A DNA stretch of 64,000 bases from Thalassospira xiamenensis M-5 = DSM 17429. GTDB lineage: Bacteria; Pseudomonadota; Alphaproteobacteria; Rhodospirillales; Thalassospiraceae. Numbering within the stretch: position 1 is the stretch's first letter; each line of letters opens with the position of its first letter. The notes beneath the pieces were generated by a model that ran no database searches, was not told the origin of the DNA, and saw nothing but the letters and a program-made list of their open reading frames with translations. This document shows, one piece after another, positions 9,322 to 19,789 of the stretch. A program made the position numbers and the translations under genes. The DNA is taken from the NCBI RefSeq assembly GCF_000300235.2, contig NZ_CP004388.1, positions 3,542,001-3,606,000 on the forward strand, written 5' to 3'.

Positions 9322-10247
9322 GACACCACACTTTCTTTCTGGAAATGCATGTAGAGATCGCCAAGCGACGGCAACCTGATGTCAACGTCGTCAAGCTCCG
9401 GCACGGTGGCCGACAGATGCCGCAATACGTCAATCTTGCGTGCGGACGGCAAGGTCAGATCAAGACCATGGTCGTTGATCCGCTCGCAGCCGATCCCGTC
9501 GGGAATTTTTTCAGCACAGGCGGCCCCCATTCCCGGTCTGGTGATCAGACGGATATGCACCGGCAGATTGGCCCGCCTGCGCAGATCATCGATGGTTCCC
9601 GATGCAATCAGTTGGCCCTTTCGCATGATCGCAATTTTACGGGTATGGGCTTCAAGTTCCGTCAGCGCATGCGACGACAGAATGACCGTCACACCACTGT
9701 CTTCAAGTTCGCGCACGATGTCATAAAAGGCGTTGCGCAATTCCGGATCAAGGCCGGTCGTGGGCTCGTCGAGCATCAATATCCGCGGATTGCCCAGCAA
9801 TGCCTGTGCAAGACCAAGACGCTGACGCATCCCTTTGGAATAATGCCCAACCCGCTTATGCGCGGCGTCGGCAAGCCCGACACGTTCAAGGATCCGTGCG
9901 CAGTCTGACACGGGATGGCGTTTCAACCGGGCAAAGAAAGCCAGCGTCTCCGCACCGCTCATGCTGTTATAAAACGCGATATTTTCCGGAAGATATCCAA
10001 GAAATGCATGCGCGTTCTTTCCGCGATGGCGGGATGTGCTCTCCTCACCAAGAATGCGGATATTTCCCTTGTCAGGACGCATAAGACCAAGGATCAGCTT
10101 GATAAGTGTCGTTTTACCCGCGCCATTATGGCCAAGTAACGCAACACTCTCGCCTGCGCCAATTTCCAATGACAGATCGTTGACAGCGTTTTGCTGATCG
10201 AACGTCTTGGTCACTTTTTCAAGCAGAATTGCAGGATCATTCGGCAT
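9318..10247 (-). CDS. nosF: NosF, ABC transporter ATP-binding protein for NosZ maturation
   Basis: An ABC ATPase of 309 residues with Walker A GHNGAGKT, signature YSKGMRQRLGLAQALL and Walker B ILMLDEPTTGLD. The extended C-terminal part matches NosF. It powers the NosDFY complex. ATG at 10247 is preferred because AAGGAG sits nine bases upstream; an in-frame TTG at 10265 would overlap that site. The gene overlaps the end of nosD by 11 bases. Confidence 0.94.
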   Translation of the reverse strand: MPNDPAILLEKVTKTFDQQNAVNDLSLEIGAGESVALLGHNGAGKTTLIKLILGLMRPDKGNIRILGEESTSRHRGKNAHAFLGYLPENIAFYNSMSGAETLAFFARLKRHPVSDCARILERVGLADAAHKRVGHYSKGMRQRLGLAQALLGNPRILMLDEPTTGLDPELRNAFYDIVRELEDSGVTVILSSHALTELEAHTRKIAIMRKGQLIASGTIDDLRRRANLPVHIRLITRPGMGAACAEKIPDGIGCERINDHGLDLTLPSARKIDVLRHLSATVPELDDVDIRLPSLGDLYMHFQKESVVS

Positions 10248-11535
10248 GATAGCCGTCTCCTTCAAATCGGGCGATAACCGGCGGTGCCATTAGCGGATGA
10301 CTGTCAATCACGCCCCCCGGATGCAGTGCCGGAAACCGGGACTGCGCCCATTTCAAAATCTGTATTGCAGGTGCATTCAGCAAAAGCTTGGCGGATGGAT
10401 GGGCCCAGACGACCTGATCAAGCATGTCATTTGGCCGATAGGCCCGATCCCCAAGACCATCACCATCCAGATCGAATGCGGCATTATCGCTCCAGTAATT
10501 TCCGCGACCGTTTTCAGACCATTCAAGCCAGCGTGTGCCGACATACTTGACCTGTGTCCGGTTTCCGGAAAACGCATTGCCAACAATGACATTGCGTTCA
10601 GATCCGGCGGTAAACTGCACACCGATCCCGCAGCCCTCGAACCGGTTTCCCCGAAAATCGTTCTTGTTGGAGTTATAAATAAAAACGCACTTTTCGCCGC
10701 CACGATCCACGACATTTCCGCTAAATTCGGACTTATTGGCATAGTTCAGCAGAATGCCGTGGTCACGATCCCCGCGTGACAGGTTGTTCGTTACCTTCAA
10801 ACCATCCGAAAACATCAACGCATAGCCGACCGTATTGTCAAAGGAACGGTTGTCCCGGATTTCGCTGTCATGCGTATACATGTAATGAACCGCAAAACGG
10901 ACATTGCGAAATTCGTTACCAATGAACCGGTTCTGTTTGCTGGTCGTCACAAAAATACCGTCTCGGCCCTGAGATATTGCGTTGCCGATCACAACCGATC
11001 CCGGTGTATTCCAAAGCTGCACCCCATTACCACGTTCGTTTACGCGCAGGTCCTGCCGGCCGACGATGATATTGTTTCGCACGGTCGCGTTTTCCGGACC
11101 GGAAAGATAAATGCCGATCAGATTGTCACTGATCACACTGTCTTCAATGACGGCACCGTCGCCATTGGGGGTTACAAAAATCCCGCTATCCTGTGTTGAT
11201 AAATCCAGTCCCGATCCCGTCACGGTAATACCGCGAAGCATTACATCCGGCCCGTCGATGGTAATCACATTGCCGGTTCCATTCCCGACAATCCGAACGT
11301 CATTGCCGCCTTCAAGCCTGATCGGACGATGCAGACTGATCGGCCCGGAATAATCTCCCGGGCCGAGCAGAATTCGGTCACCGTCCTGTGCCGTGTCGAC
11401 AATCTCCTGCAATCCCTTATCTGACGGGCCTGCCTCGATTTCCGACGCATGCAGCGACGAGAATGTTGCCCCCAAAACCGCCAGCGCAGATAAGGCGGTT
11501 CTAATGGCAGTCTTTGGACGGATGACCGGAAACAT
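10237..11535 (-). CDS. nosD: NosD, periplasmic copper-chaperone-type beta-helix protein
   Basis: A 432-residue protein with an N-terminal signal peptide (to about residue 30, ending near LHASEIEAG) and a right-handed parallel beta-helix of the NosD/CASH type. Repeated turns such as NLIGIYLSGPENATVRNNIIVG and SEIRDNRSFDNTVGYALMFSDG are visible. NosD docks on NosFY and receives copper from NosL for the NosZ CuZ site. The order nosZ-nosD-nosF-nosY is the usual one. Confidence 0.95.
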   Translation of the reverse strand: MFPVIRPKTAIRTALSALAVLGATFSSLHASEIEAGPSDKGLQEIVDTAQDGDRILLGPGDYSGPISLHRPIRLEGGNDVRIVGNGTGNVITIDGPDVMLRGITVTGSGLDLSTQDSGIFVTPNGDGAVIEDSVISDNLIGIYLSGPENATVRNNIIVGRQDLRVNERGNGVQLWNTPGSVVIGNAISQGRDGIFVTTSKQNRFIGNEFRNVRFAVHYMYTHDSEIRDNRSFDNTVGYALMFSDGLKVTNNLSRGDRDHGILLNYANKSEFSGNVVDRGGEKCVFIYNSNKNDFRGNRFEGCGIGVQFTAGSERNVIVGNAFSGNRTQVKYVGTRWLEWSENGRGNYWSDNAAFDLDGDGLGDRAYRPNDMLDQVVWAHPSAKLLLNAPAIQILKWAQSRFPALHPGGVIDSHPLMAPPVIARFEGDGYHAE

Positions 11536-11546
11536 CGTGCTTATCC

Positions 11547-13463
11547 TTACGCCGGTTTAACCAGCATACGACCGCGCATTTCCATATGCAGCGCATGGCA
11601 GAACCACTGGCAGTAATACCAGTGCACACCGGGTCGATCGGCCTTGAAGGTCACCGATGCCGTTGCCTGCGGTGCGACTTCCATTGCCACACCATAGTTC
11701 CCGATTGTGAACCCGTGCGTCAGGTCGTCGACATCATCGATATTGGTGATGAATACGGTAACCTCGTCGCCCTGATTGACCTCGAACTTGTCCATGCTGA
11801 ACATCGGTGCGTTGGAATACATATAGACGCGCACCTTGTTGCCATCCCGAATGACGATTGAATCGCCTTCAAGATCGACACCGTCCTTTTTCGCCCAGTC
11901 GCGGGCTTCAGCAAACATCGGATCGTTGCGATCCCAAAGATTGACCGGATTGACCACCGAACTATGGACGATGATGCAATCATGCGGTTCGGCAAATGTC
12001 GGACCGTCATGAACAACCTTTGGTGCATCACCGGTAATGTCAATCAGCTGATCGTTTTCCGGCTTCAGCGGACCGACATTAAGGAACCGGTCTTTCGAGA
12101 ACTTGTTAAGGGAAATAAGCCATTTGCCGTCCGCATCCTTGGTTTCACCCATGGAAGTATGGTTATGGCCCGGTTGATAATGGACATCGACCTTGGCAAG
12201 GATCGGATTGACGTCTTCACCGTTGAACTTGCGAACCGCAGCATCGATGTTCCATTTGCACATCTGACTATCAAGGAACAGGGTGGTATAGGCGTTCCCC
12301 TGACCATCAAATGCGGTATGTAACGGACCCAATCCAACCTCGGGCTCGGCCACCACAACACCGCGCGGTTCGATCCTGTTTTCGAAGCAATCTTCGAACT
12401 TGCGTACATCCAGCACGGTAACCGTCGGGGACAGTTTGCCATTAATGACAATGTGCTTGCCATCCGGTGCCGTGTTGCAACCATGCGGGCTGTTCGATAC
12501 CGGCACATAACGGGTCAGCGGCGATCCTTTGCGGCCGTCAACGACCTTAACACCGTTGATTTCCTTGTAATTGCCATTCTTGATCGCCTGTTCGATGCGC
12601 TCGATCGAAAAAATGACCGCCCAGTCCTGCTCGCTTGCCGTCATTTCGGCAAGCGACACACCGTTTTCCGAATTGTAGCAGGTCGAAACCGCATATTTTC
12701 CCTGATAATCGGCATCACAGTTATCAAGATTACCATCGACCATCACCTGCCAGGCAACTTCCATCGTGTCGCCGTCGATTGCCGTGAAAATTGCATGATA
12801 CTGCGACGGATCGTCTAGAATGCTACCGTCATTGGGAACCGGAACCCGGTGTTCACCATTGGCAAAGACATAGCCGGTGCGCGGGAATTTCTGCGGGCGC
12901 AGACCATGAATGTCCGACGCGTTCGGAATTTCTATGATCTTGTCGCATTTCATGACGTCACAACGAATGCGGGCCACACGCGTGTTCGCCTTGTCATTCA
13001 CAAACAGGTATCGCCCATCATAGGTTCCATCCGTGAAGGACATATGCGGGTGGTGCAAATCCCCGTTCAGCCAGATTTCACCCTTGTCGGCCAGATACTT
13101 TTTGGTTTCCGGTAACAGACCTTCGGTCAGGATTTTGCGGCTTTCATTCGTTTGGCCCCAACCTGTTGCGCTGCATCGGTTGAAGACCGGAATGCGCATC
13201 AGCTCGCGCATGGAGGGAACCCCCATAATGCGGACTTCGCCAGCCTGCCCACTGCTCCAGAAGCCGTAATATTCGTCAAGATCACCTGGCAAAACCTCAA
13301 CCGATCCAGCAGCCGCTTTTGCAGCCGTTGGTGCGAGGATTGAACCCGCGGCAATGCCCGCAGCACCGGTTGCACCCGCAATCCCTGCCAGTCCTGCCAT
13401 CTTTGCTGTTCCGCCGAGCAAGCCGCGTCGGCTGATTTTATAGTTCTCTGTTTCATTCGACAT
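11547..13463 (-). CDS. nosZ: NosZ, nitrous oxide reductase (clade I, Tat-exported)
   Basis: A 638-residue periplasmic multicopper enzyme reducing N2O to N2. The Tat signal has the SRRGLLGG motif at residues 11-18, which points to clade I. CuZ ligand segments are present ([20 protein letters not shown] and [12 protein letters not shown]). The C-terminal CuA domain has C618, C622, H626 and M629 in [12 protein letters not shown]. The length is normal for the family. Confidence 0.98.
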   Translation of the reverse strand: MSNETENYKISRRGLLGGTAKMAGLAGIAGATGAAGIAAGSILAPTAAKAAAGSVEVLPGDLDEYYGFWSSGQAGEVRIMGVPSMRELMRIPVFNRCSATGWGQTNESRKILTEGLLPETKKYLADKGEIWLNGDLHHPHMSFTDGTYDGRYLFVNDKANTRVARIRCDVMKCDKIIEIPNASDIHGLRPQKFPRTGYVFANGEHRVPVPNDGSILDDPSQYHAIFTAIDGDTMEVAWQVMVDGNLDNCDADYQGKYAVSTCYNSENGVSLAEMTASEQDWAVIFSIERIEQAIKNGNYKEINGVKVVDGRKGSPLTRYVPVSNSPHGCNTAPDGKHIVINGKLSPTVTVLDVRKFEDCFENRIEPRGVVVAEPEVGLGPLHTAFDGQGNAYTTLFLDSQMCKWNIDAAVRKFNGEDVNPILAKVDVHYQPGHNHTSMGETKDADGKWLISLNKFSKDRFLNVGPLKPENDQLIDITGDAPKVVHDGPTFAEPHDCIIVHSSVVNPVNLWDRNDPMFAEARDWAKKDGVDLEGDSIVIRDGNKVRVYMYSNAPMFSMDKFEVNQGDEVTVFITNIDDVDDLTHGFTIGNYGVAMEVAPQATASVTFKADRPGVHWYYCQWFCHALHMEMRGRMLVKPA

Positions 13464-13481
13464 AATGGAACTCCTGATATG

Positions 13482-15821
13482 TCACAGCTGGTTAGACGCA
13501 CCGTTGTTTCCGTCCGAAGACTTCGGATTGGAACAACTTGCGCCGCATCCACCGGAGCCACAGCTCGCGGACGATGGTTTCGAATGAGAAGTCGTTCCGG
13601 TTTTCGTTTGAGGTCTGGAAGTTTTTGAACCGGATTGCAGTGCCATGCGACGTTCAAACCGGGCCAGTTTCTGGATCATGACCGGGCAATTCTGGTCGTC
13701 ATAATACAGTTCCTGGCAATGCAGGCAGTACAGGCATTCATTCGGGTCAATGTGCCCGTCAGGATGAATGGCCTGAACCATGCATTCGTTTGCGCACCGG
13801 TGGCAGGGGGAACCACAATCACGATACCGTTTCAGCCAGTCATTGACCCGGATCCGACCAGGTATCGCCAAAGCCGCCCCCAGCGGGCAAAGGTAACGAC
13901 AGTAAAACCGCTCGATGAAAAGGCCCGCGACCAACAGCAGAACCGCAAACAGGACGAACGGCCAATCGCGCATGAAGGAAAGAATGATCGCCGTCTTGAA
14001 CGGCTCGATCTCGGCCAGATGCTCGGCCTGATCGAACGCATGGAACGAGATGCCAAACAGAACCAGAAAGGCGATATATTTGATCGGCCAAAGGCGCTGA
14101 TGCAGGCCAAAGGGAACCGCGATTTGCGGAATGCGAAGCTGTTTGGCCAGCTTGTTCAAAAGTTCCTGAAGTGCGCCAAACGGGCAAAGCCACCCGCAAT
14201 ATGCACCGCGTCCCCAGAATATCAGTGACGCCGCAACCGCAAACCACAGCATGAAGATCAGCGGATCCATCAGGAAATAGGACCAGTCAAAACCCGACCC
14301 GAAGGAATTGGCAACCGTCAGGACATTGACGACCGAAAGCTGTGCATTGGCATAATATCCAATCCAGACCACGGTAAAGATCAGGAACCCGGTCCGTATC
14401 CGCTGCGTCAGTTTGCGACGGCGGACAAACCAGTCCTGGAAGAAGAACAAGCCGGTCAGAAGCAGGGTTGCGCAAGACAGGATAACAATATCGACAATCC
14501 GGTTCGTCCATATCCGCTTCCAAAGCGCGTCCCGGTTTTGGGTATCGGTACCGGATTTCTGTACGCCAACCTCGTTGGCTTTTTCCGAAACATTATCCGG
14601 TGCCGCCGTCGCAACATCGATCTTGCGCAGATATTTCACCGGCGGTGCATAGTCGACGCCAAATGTCGTAAAGGCCTTTTCCAAAGCGCCTAGCTGGCGC
14701 TGGACCAGAAGCTGCAAATGCCACGGCACAGTTGGATCAAACGGCACTTCCTCGGGGATAACAAAAAGGGCAACTTCCCTGAAACGCGGCGCACCCTCGG
14801 CCGCAATTTCCCCGAGGCGCTTGTGATGTTTGTCACGGAAACGGACACTGTTATCGCCCTGTATAACCTGAATACGGTCAAACACCCCGCCGCGGACATA
14901 GCCTGAACCCTTGAAGGAATATTCACCGTTCGCCGCAACAAGCAACGCCTGCTGGCCGGGCTTCAGAACCTTCTGAAGATTGGCATATTCCGCATCGCCC
15001 AGCAGATTATGTCCGATCATCGGAATGGAAACGAGAGCGGTATATAGATCAATGAACGGGCCGTCGGTAGCGATCCTGGCTTGATCGTTGCCACTACCTT
15101 TACCTTGCCCTCTGTCGTCAGTTCCCTCGAAGGCCTGCGCAACATCGTCATGCGATAGCGACAGACGCCTAACCGACCCGTCGCCAAGCAATTCATCCCA
15201 GCTTGCCTGCCCGTCTTGCGACATATCGACGGCGAATTTGTCGCCCTTGCCGCCCGGCTGCGCCAACCCGCCCAGACCAAGTGTTCGGGCCACCTTGATT
15301 GCCGAGCGCCGAATTGAATCGTCAATCACCATGATGGTGACGGTGGCACCACTCACGATATCGTCAGGCAACGCATCCAGCTCTTCGCTGCGGGCATATT
15401 CGGCTATGTTAAAACCGGTATAGCCCGCGATGTAGTCCGTGATTTTGCTTTCAGGAATGCCAACCAGCACGATCGGTTCTTTGTGGGCAACCAGTCGTGC
15501 ACCGGTAATAACACCCTGCATCGAGATGCCGACCAGAATGTCGATTGGTTTGCCGGAATAACCAACCGAATTGGCCCAGTCGCTATTGAGGAAAATGTAA
15601 CCAAGCTGGTTACTGCCGCTATAGACGGGAACAAGATGATCTGTTGTTTGCTCCTCGCCGATATGATCGGCTCCGGGCATGATGCTTCCGGCATCAAGCG
15701 ACACGACATAATCGTCAAGCGTCCCGGCAAAACTGCTCGTGAACGCAAGCCCCCAACTGATCACTGCCAGCAGAAGCAGGCGCAAGCCCGATAACGAAAA
15801 TGATCCAGATACAACAACCAC
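13482..15821 (-). CDS. nosR: NosR, membrane flavo-iron-sulfur electron donor to NosZ
   Basis: A 779-residue protein. An N-terminal signal is followed by a periplasmic FMN-binding domain with the acceptor threonine in SGAT (T160). Membrane segments lie over about residues 430-660, with CGWLCPFGALQ and CRYLCPLGAAL motifs, and a C-terminal ferredoxin region has CGSPCHRCANECMVQAIHP and CLYCLHCQELYYDDQNCP. NosR is needed for nos expression and for electron transfer from quinol to NosZ. A cysteine/serine-rich tail (SCGSGGCGASCS) follows the ferredoxin region. GTG at 15821 has a GGTGGGGA stretch upstream and is the best visible start. It is the first gene of the nos operon. Confidence 0.95.
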   Translation of the reverse strand: MVVVSGSFSLSGLRLLLLAVISWGLAFTSSFAGTLDDYVVSLDAGSIMPGADHIGEEQTTDHLVPVYSGSNQLGYIFLNSDWANSVGYSGKPIDILVGISMQGVITGARLVAHKEPIVLVGIPESKITDYIAGYTGFNIAEYARSEELDALPDDIVSGATVTIMVIDDSIRRSAIKVARTLGLGGLAQPGGKGDKFAVDMSQDGQASWDELLGDGSVRRLSLSHDDVAQAFEGTDDRGQGKGSGNDQARIATDGPFIDLYTALVSIPMIGHNLLGDAEYANLQKVLKPGQQALLVAANGEYSFKGSGYVRGGVFDRIQVIQGDNSVRFRDKHHKRLGEIAAEGAPRFREVALFVIPEEVPFDPTVPWHLQLLVQRQLGALEKAFTTFGVDYAPPVKYLRKIDVATAAPDNVSEKANEVGVQKSGTDTQNRDALWKRIWTNRIVDIVILSCATLLLTGLFFFQDWFVRRRKLTQRIRTGFLIFTVVWIGYYANAQLSVVNVLTVANSFGSGFDWSYFLMDPLIFMLWFAVAASLIFWGRGAYCGWLCPFGALQELLNKLAKQLRIPQIAVPFGLHQRLWPIKYIAFLVLFGISFHAFDQAEHLAEIEPFKTAIILSFMRDWPFVLFAVLLLVAGLFIERFYCRYLCPLGAALAIPGRIRVNDWLKRYRDCGSPCHRCANECMVQAIHPDGHIDPNECLYCLHCQELYYDDQNCPVMIQKLARFERRMALQSGSKTSRPQTKTGTTSHSKPSSASCGSGGCGASCSNPKSSDGNNGASNQL

Positions 15822-15900
15822 GGCACGTCCCCACCAAACTGATGTTCCGTAATCTGAACACCAGTGAGAGGGACCTTATCGGATCCGGAAACGCCATCAC

Positions 15901-15914
15901 TTGACTCACGTCAT
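15901..15914 (-). promoter_or_regulatory. FNR/NnrR-type box upstream of nosR
   Basis: TTGACTCACGTCAT has one perfect TTGAC half-site and one GTCAT half-site, a single mismatch from the dyad. On the minus strand GATAAG at 15875-15880 lies about 30 bases away as a candidate -10, predicting a start near 15868. Confidence 0.7.
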
Positions 15915-15919
15915 GTCAA

Positions 15920-15937
15920 AATTGCGAAATCGCAATT
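15920..15937. repeat. Inverted repeat next to the nosR FNR-type box
   Basis: AATTGCGA-AA-TCGCAATT is an 18-base perfect dyad, five bases beyond the FNR-type box on the side away from nosR. It could be a second regulator site or chance; no cognate regulator is evident. Confidence 0.4.
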
Positions 15938-16167
15938 GCCTGATAGCTTGTCGTTTTATCTACGCAAAAACGTCATTTTTGATCACGCTCTCTAAAATTG
16001 ATGACTTCGAAACTTCAATACCATCCGACATCCGGGACGAGAGCGGTCAAAATGGGCGGCACTTTCAAGTGCCGTTAAGCTCATATCATGAAGCTATATA
16101 ATCCCGAATTGTGAGCCCGAGACAGAAGGAAACTCTCGCTCACTTTAACCTCTGGAAAGCTTCGCTA

Positions 16168-16851
16168 TCAACAAAACCGATATCCAACTCCCGGCTCGTT
16201 TTCGATATAGGTCGGGTTCAGCGGATCATCGCCAAGTTTCTGGCGCAGATGGCCGATATAGATACGTAAATAATGCGTTTCACTTTCCTGCGCAGGTCCC
16301 CAGATTTCGCGCAAAATCTGTTGATGGGTCACAATCCGGCCTGCGTTACGCGCCAGCAGGGTCAGGAGTGCGAATTCCTTTTTGGTGAGTTTCAATTCGT
16401 TCTCACCCTTGAAAACCCTGTGCGCGGCCAGGTCGATCTTCAGATCGCCCGAAACAATCTCGCTACTGGTCAGGTCTTCGGATTTGCGGCTGCGTAAGAT
16501 AACCCGCACCCGTGCGATCAATTCGGCAATTCCGAACGGCTTGGTCACGTAATCGTTTGCGCCATGGTCCAAGGCAGTCACTTTTTCTTCCTCATTGGCA
16601 CGCACGGACAGTACGATAATCGGGACCTCGCTCCATTCCCGGATTTTCGCCAAAACCTCCTGCCCGTCCAGATCGGGCAGTCCAAGATCAAGAATTACAA
16701 GATGCGGGGTTTCAAGGGCACATTTCTCGATGCCGGATTTGCCGTTTTCGGCCTCGATCACCTCATACCCTTGCGCGCCAAGGCTGATCCGCAGGAATTT
16801 GCGAATTTGCGGTTCGTCATCAATGATCAGCACTTTGGCCTGATCGCGCAT
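16168..16851 (-). CDS. kdpE: KdpE, response regulator for the Kdp potassium system
   Basis: A 227-residue OmpR/PhoB-type response regulator. The receiver has acidic residues in IIDDEP, the phospho-acceptor aspartate in VILDLGLPDLDG and lysine in VTKPFG. The C-terminal winged helix ends TYIENEPGVGYRFC. ATG at 16851 is chosen because AAGGAA lies seven bases upstream and the protein then starts MRDQAKVLIIDDEP. It begins two bases after the kdpD stop. Confidence 0.96.
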   Translation of the reverse strand: MRDQAKVLIIDDEPQIRKFLRISLGAQGYEVIEAENGKSGIEKCALETPHLVILDLGLPDLDGQEVLAKIREWSEVPIIVLSVRANEEEKVTALDHGANDYVTKPFGIAELIARVRVILRSRKSEDLTSSEIVSGDLKIDLAAHRVFKGENELKLTKKEFALLTLLARNAGRIVTHQQILREIWGPAQESETHYLRIYIGHLRQKLGDDPLNPTYIENEPGVGYRFC

Positions 16852-16852
16852 G

Positions 16853-19581
16853 TCAGTTTCCTTCCGCACTGCCATCCTGCAAATCCTCGTCATCTTCTGC
16901 AACCGTCGGCATCGCGGTCATCGGCAGGGTTATGACAATCGTTGTGCCCACCCCCTGCGGCCCGTCGTGTGCAACGATACCTCCGCCATGCGCCTCGATA
17001 AAACCACGGCAGATCGACAATCCAAGCCCCGTGCCCGCCACCTGGCTATCGCCTGCGCGCACACGGTAGAAAACATCAAAACAGCCTGCCGTGCTTCGGT
17101 CGGGATACCACGCCCGTTATCCGATATCTCGACCACCATCCGCGTTTTATCTGCCTTGGCCTTTACGGTAATCCGACCATCATCAGCGGTGTGCTTTACA
17201 GCATTATCAAGAACATTGAACAGAACCTGTTCGATCAGAACCGGATCAAGCTGGATCGGTGACAGATCGGGCGATACCTGCACATCAAAGGATCGCGACC
17301 CGGCATATTTACGGACATGCTTGACCGCACGACCGATGATCTCGGCCAGATCGGACCATTCCTTTTTCGGCTGCAAGGCACCATAGCCAAGGCGCGTCAT
17401 ATCCAGAAGGTTCTGAACAAACCGGTTCAGACGTTCGCTTTCCTCCAGGATGGTCTGGGTAAGCTGCCCGCGGTCCTCTTCTCCCATGCTGTCGCCATAG
17501 CTGGATAATGTCGTCGCCGACCCGATGATCGATACCAGTGGGGTGCGCAAATCATGCGATACCGAAGACAAAAGTGCCGCGCGGAGCTGCTCGGTCTCGC
17601 TCAGCAATCGTGCTTCTTCGATATCGGTCGCAAGACGGGTACGCTCAACAGCAACCGCAACCTGATCGACAAGCGCCTCAAGCAGGCGACGCTGGGAAGG
17701 CCCCAATGTGCGCGCATCTTCCCTGAAGCGGACACCAAGAACACCAAGCGGTCCCTGCGGGGTATTCACCGGCATGAATAGCCATTCTGCGGTCGGCAGG
17801 GTTTCCGATCGCCATCCGGCCGGTTTGGAATGCTCCCACGCCCATTCGGCGGCCCCCCAATCCTTTAGCCCCAACTGGTCTTCTGGCGGGTAGGCTGCGG
17901 TAATTTCCAACGATCCATCCGTGCTCGGCTGCAGGACCATCGACTGACAATCAAGCGTCGCGGCCACATGATGCACCGCCGCCCACAAAACATCGTCAAG
18001 CGATGCCGCCGCCGCAATCTTGCGACTGAAATCATATAGATTGGCGGTGCGCTTGCCACTGGTTTTCATGGCATCGACCTGAAGGCGCAGACGCCCTGCC
18101 AGATTGCCAACAATGACCGAAACAATCAGGAAAAATACGATGGTAATCAGCTGTTCATGATGGAACACCGACAGGGTGTAATAGGGAACAGTGAAGAAGA
18201 AATTGTAAGAAATGAAAGACAGTAGACTGACGGCAATCGACGGCCACATGCCGCAACGGATTGCAGTTAACAGTACCGCCAGAAGATAAATCAGGGACAG
18301 ATTGCCAAGCGGCACATAGCGGTCGGCAAAAAGTGCGGCAGCGGTTGCCACAGTAACGCTGCCAAAGACCCATGAAAGGCTGCGTGATCGCCAGCTTCCG
18401 GGCTCGAACGGATTGTCCGAGATCAGCGAACGTTTTTTCTCATCCGCGTCCGCGGCAATGACTGTAACATCAAAACCCTCGGCATTCTCAAGCAGCTTGC
18501 GCGCCACATTTTCACGCAACAATCCGGTCCAGCGTCTTCGCCTTGGCCGTCCGATCAGAAGACGCGTGACATTGCGTTTGGACGCCAATGCGGAAATCTC
18601 GCGTGCCAAATGGGATTCCGCCTGAAGCGTGACAATTTCCGCCCCCAACTGTTCCGCCAGACGCAGTGCTTCGGCAATGTCATCTTTTTCGGCATTCGCC
18701 ATCCGGTCGTCGCGTGGTGTTTCGACATGCAAGGCGATCCAGGGCACACGCTGGCGTTCGGCCATCCGCTTGGCGGTGCGCACCAGCTTCTTGGCCACCG
18801 GACTTTCATTCAGGCACACCATCAGGCGGTCCTGCGTCGGCCATGGGCCGCTGACCGCATGGGTACGCATATATTCCAGCATCTGCGCATCAATGCGTTC
18901 GGCGGCAATACGCATCGCCAGTTCGCGAAGTGCGGTCAGATTTCCCTTGCTGAAGAAATGCCGAAGCGCGCGCCCCACCTGATCGATGACATAAACCTTG
19001 CCATCGCGCAGTCTTTGCAAAAGATCATCAGGCGGCAAATCGATCAGCTCGATTTCATTGGCTTTTTCAAGGAAACTGTCGGGCAGGGTTTCGCGTACGC
19101 GAACACGTGAGATCCGGGCGACAATATCGTTCAGGCTTTCAAGATGCTGGATGTTCAGCGTCGTATAGACATCAATCCCGGCATCAAGCAGTTCATCAAT
19201 ATCCTGATAGCGTTTTTCATGGCGGCTGCCCGGCACATTGGTGTGTGCCAGTTCATCAACAAGGGCGATTTCCGGCTTGCGCCAGATGATCGCGTCAATG
19301 TCCATTTCCCCAAAAACACGGCCCCGATGCAAAAGCCTCTTGCGCGGCAATGCTTCAAGACCGCGCAAGAGGTTTTCGGTTTCCACGCGCCCGTGGGTTT
19401 CGACAATGCCGACAATAACGTCCCTCCCCTCCTTCCGCCGTTCCTGCGCGGCCTGAAGCATGGCATAGGTCTTTCCGACGCCCGGATAGGCGCCCAGAAA
19501 GATCTTGAGCTTGCCCCGATCATCCTTGCGGGTCTGTTCCAGCAGGGCTTCGGGGGATGGACGGTCCTCTTCGTCGGTCAT
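16853..19581 (-). pseudogene. kdpD: KdpD, potassium-sensing histidine kinase, with an apparent frameshift
   Basis: The N-terminal KdpD sensor (Walker A AYPGVGKT), universal-stress-like domain, four-membrane-segment DUF4118, GAF-like region and HisKA box (SSVSHDLRTPLVSIIGS) are intact, as is the N box/G1 part of the kinase domain (DNAVKHTADDG, DNGRGIP). At 17078-17081 the minus strand has four Ts where the family reading GCT GTT TTT GAT GTT needs five. The frame then leaves the family and stops at 16930. The missing G2 part (GTGLGLSICRGFIEAHGG) continues in another frame to 16853, directly before kdpE. Either the ATP lid is lost, or this is a homopolymer sequencing error, or the T run is slippery. 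Confidence 0.85.
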
Positions 19582-19620
19582 CTTGCGTCGATCAAAGCCT
19601 TTCGTATTTATCCTGTCATA

Positions 19621-19785
19621 TCAGAACCATCGGCGGATCACCCGGATAAATCGCCGATAGACTGACAGCACCTTGCTCCGGAGCCAGACAGCGCGCATTT
19701 CCTCTGCCTCGCGCTGAACCTGTCTTTGCCTGGCACCGGACTGCCGAAAGACAGCCCGATACCCTGTATTTTTGGAATAATCCAT
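19621..19785 (-). CDS. Small arginine-rich ORF between kdpC and kdpD
   Basis: A possible 54-residue basic protein beginning MDYSKNTGYRAVFRQSGARQ. It starts four bases after the kdpC stop and ends 39 bases before the kdpD start. It has many arginines, no membrane segment and no recognised domain. No strong ribosome-binding site is seen, so translation would depend on coupling to kdpC. It may be only spacer sequence. Confidence 0.3.
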   Translation of the reverse strand: MDYSKNTGYRAVFRQSGARQRQVQREAEEMRAVWLRSKVLSVYRRFIRVIRRWF

Positions 19786-19789
19786 CGGA

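Larger units (their letters stand above)
15822..16167. other. Intergenic region: nos promoter and kdpE 3' flank
   Basis: 346 bases without a gene. It holds the nosR leader, an FNR-type box, an adjacent AATTGCGA/TCGCAATT dyad and, near kdpE, a short hairpin CGGCACTT/AAGTGCCG around 16055-16072 with a weak T run on the minus strand that may help terminate kdpE transcription. No ORF worth calling was seen. Confidence 0.6.

Noticed and set aside
16853..17062. Separate small protein with GTGLGLSI motif
   Set aside because: It is the out-of-frame C-terminal part of KdpD, not an independent gene.
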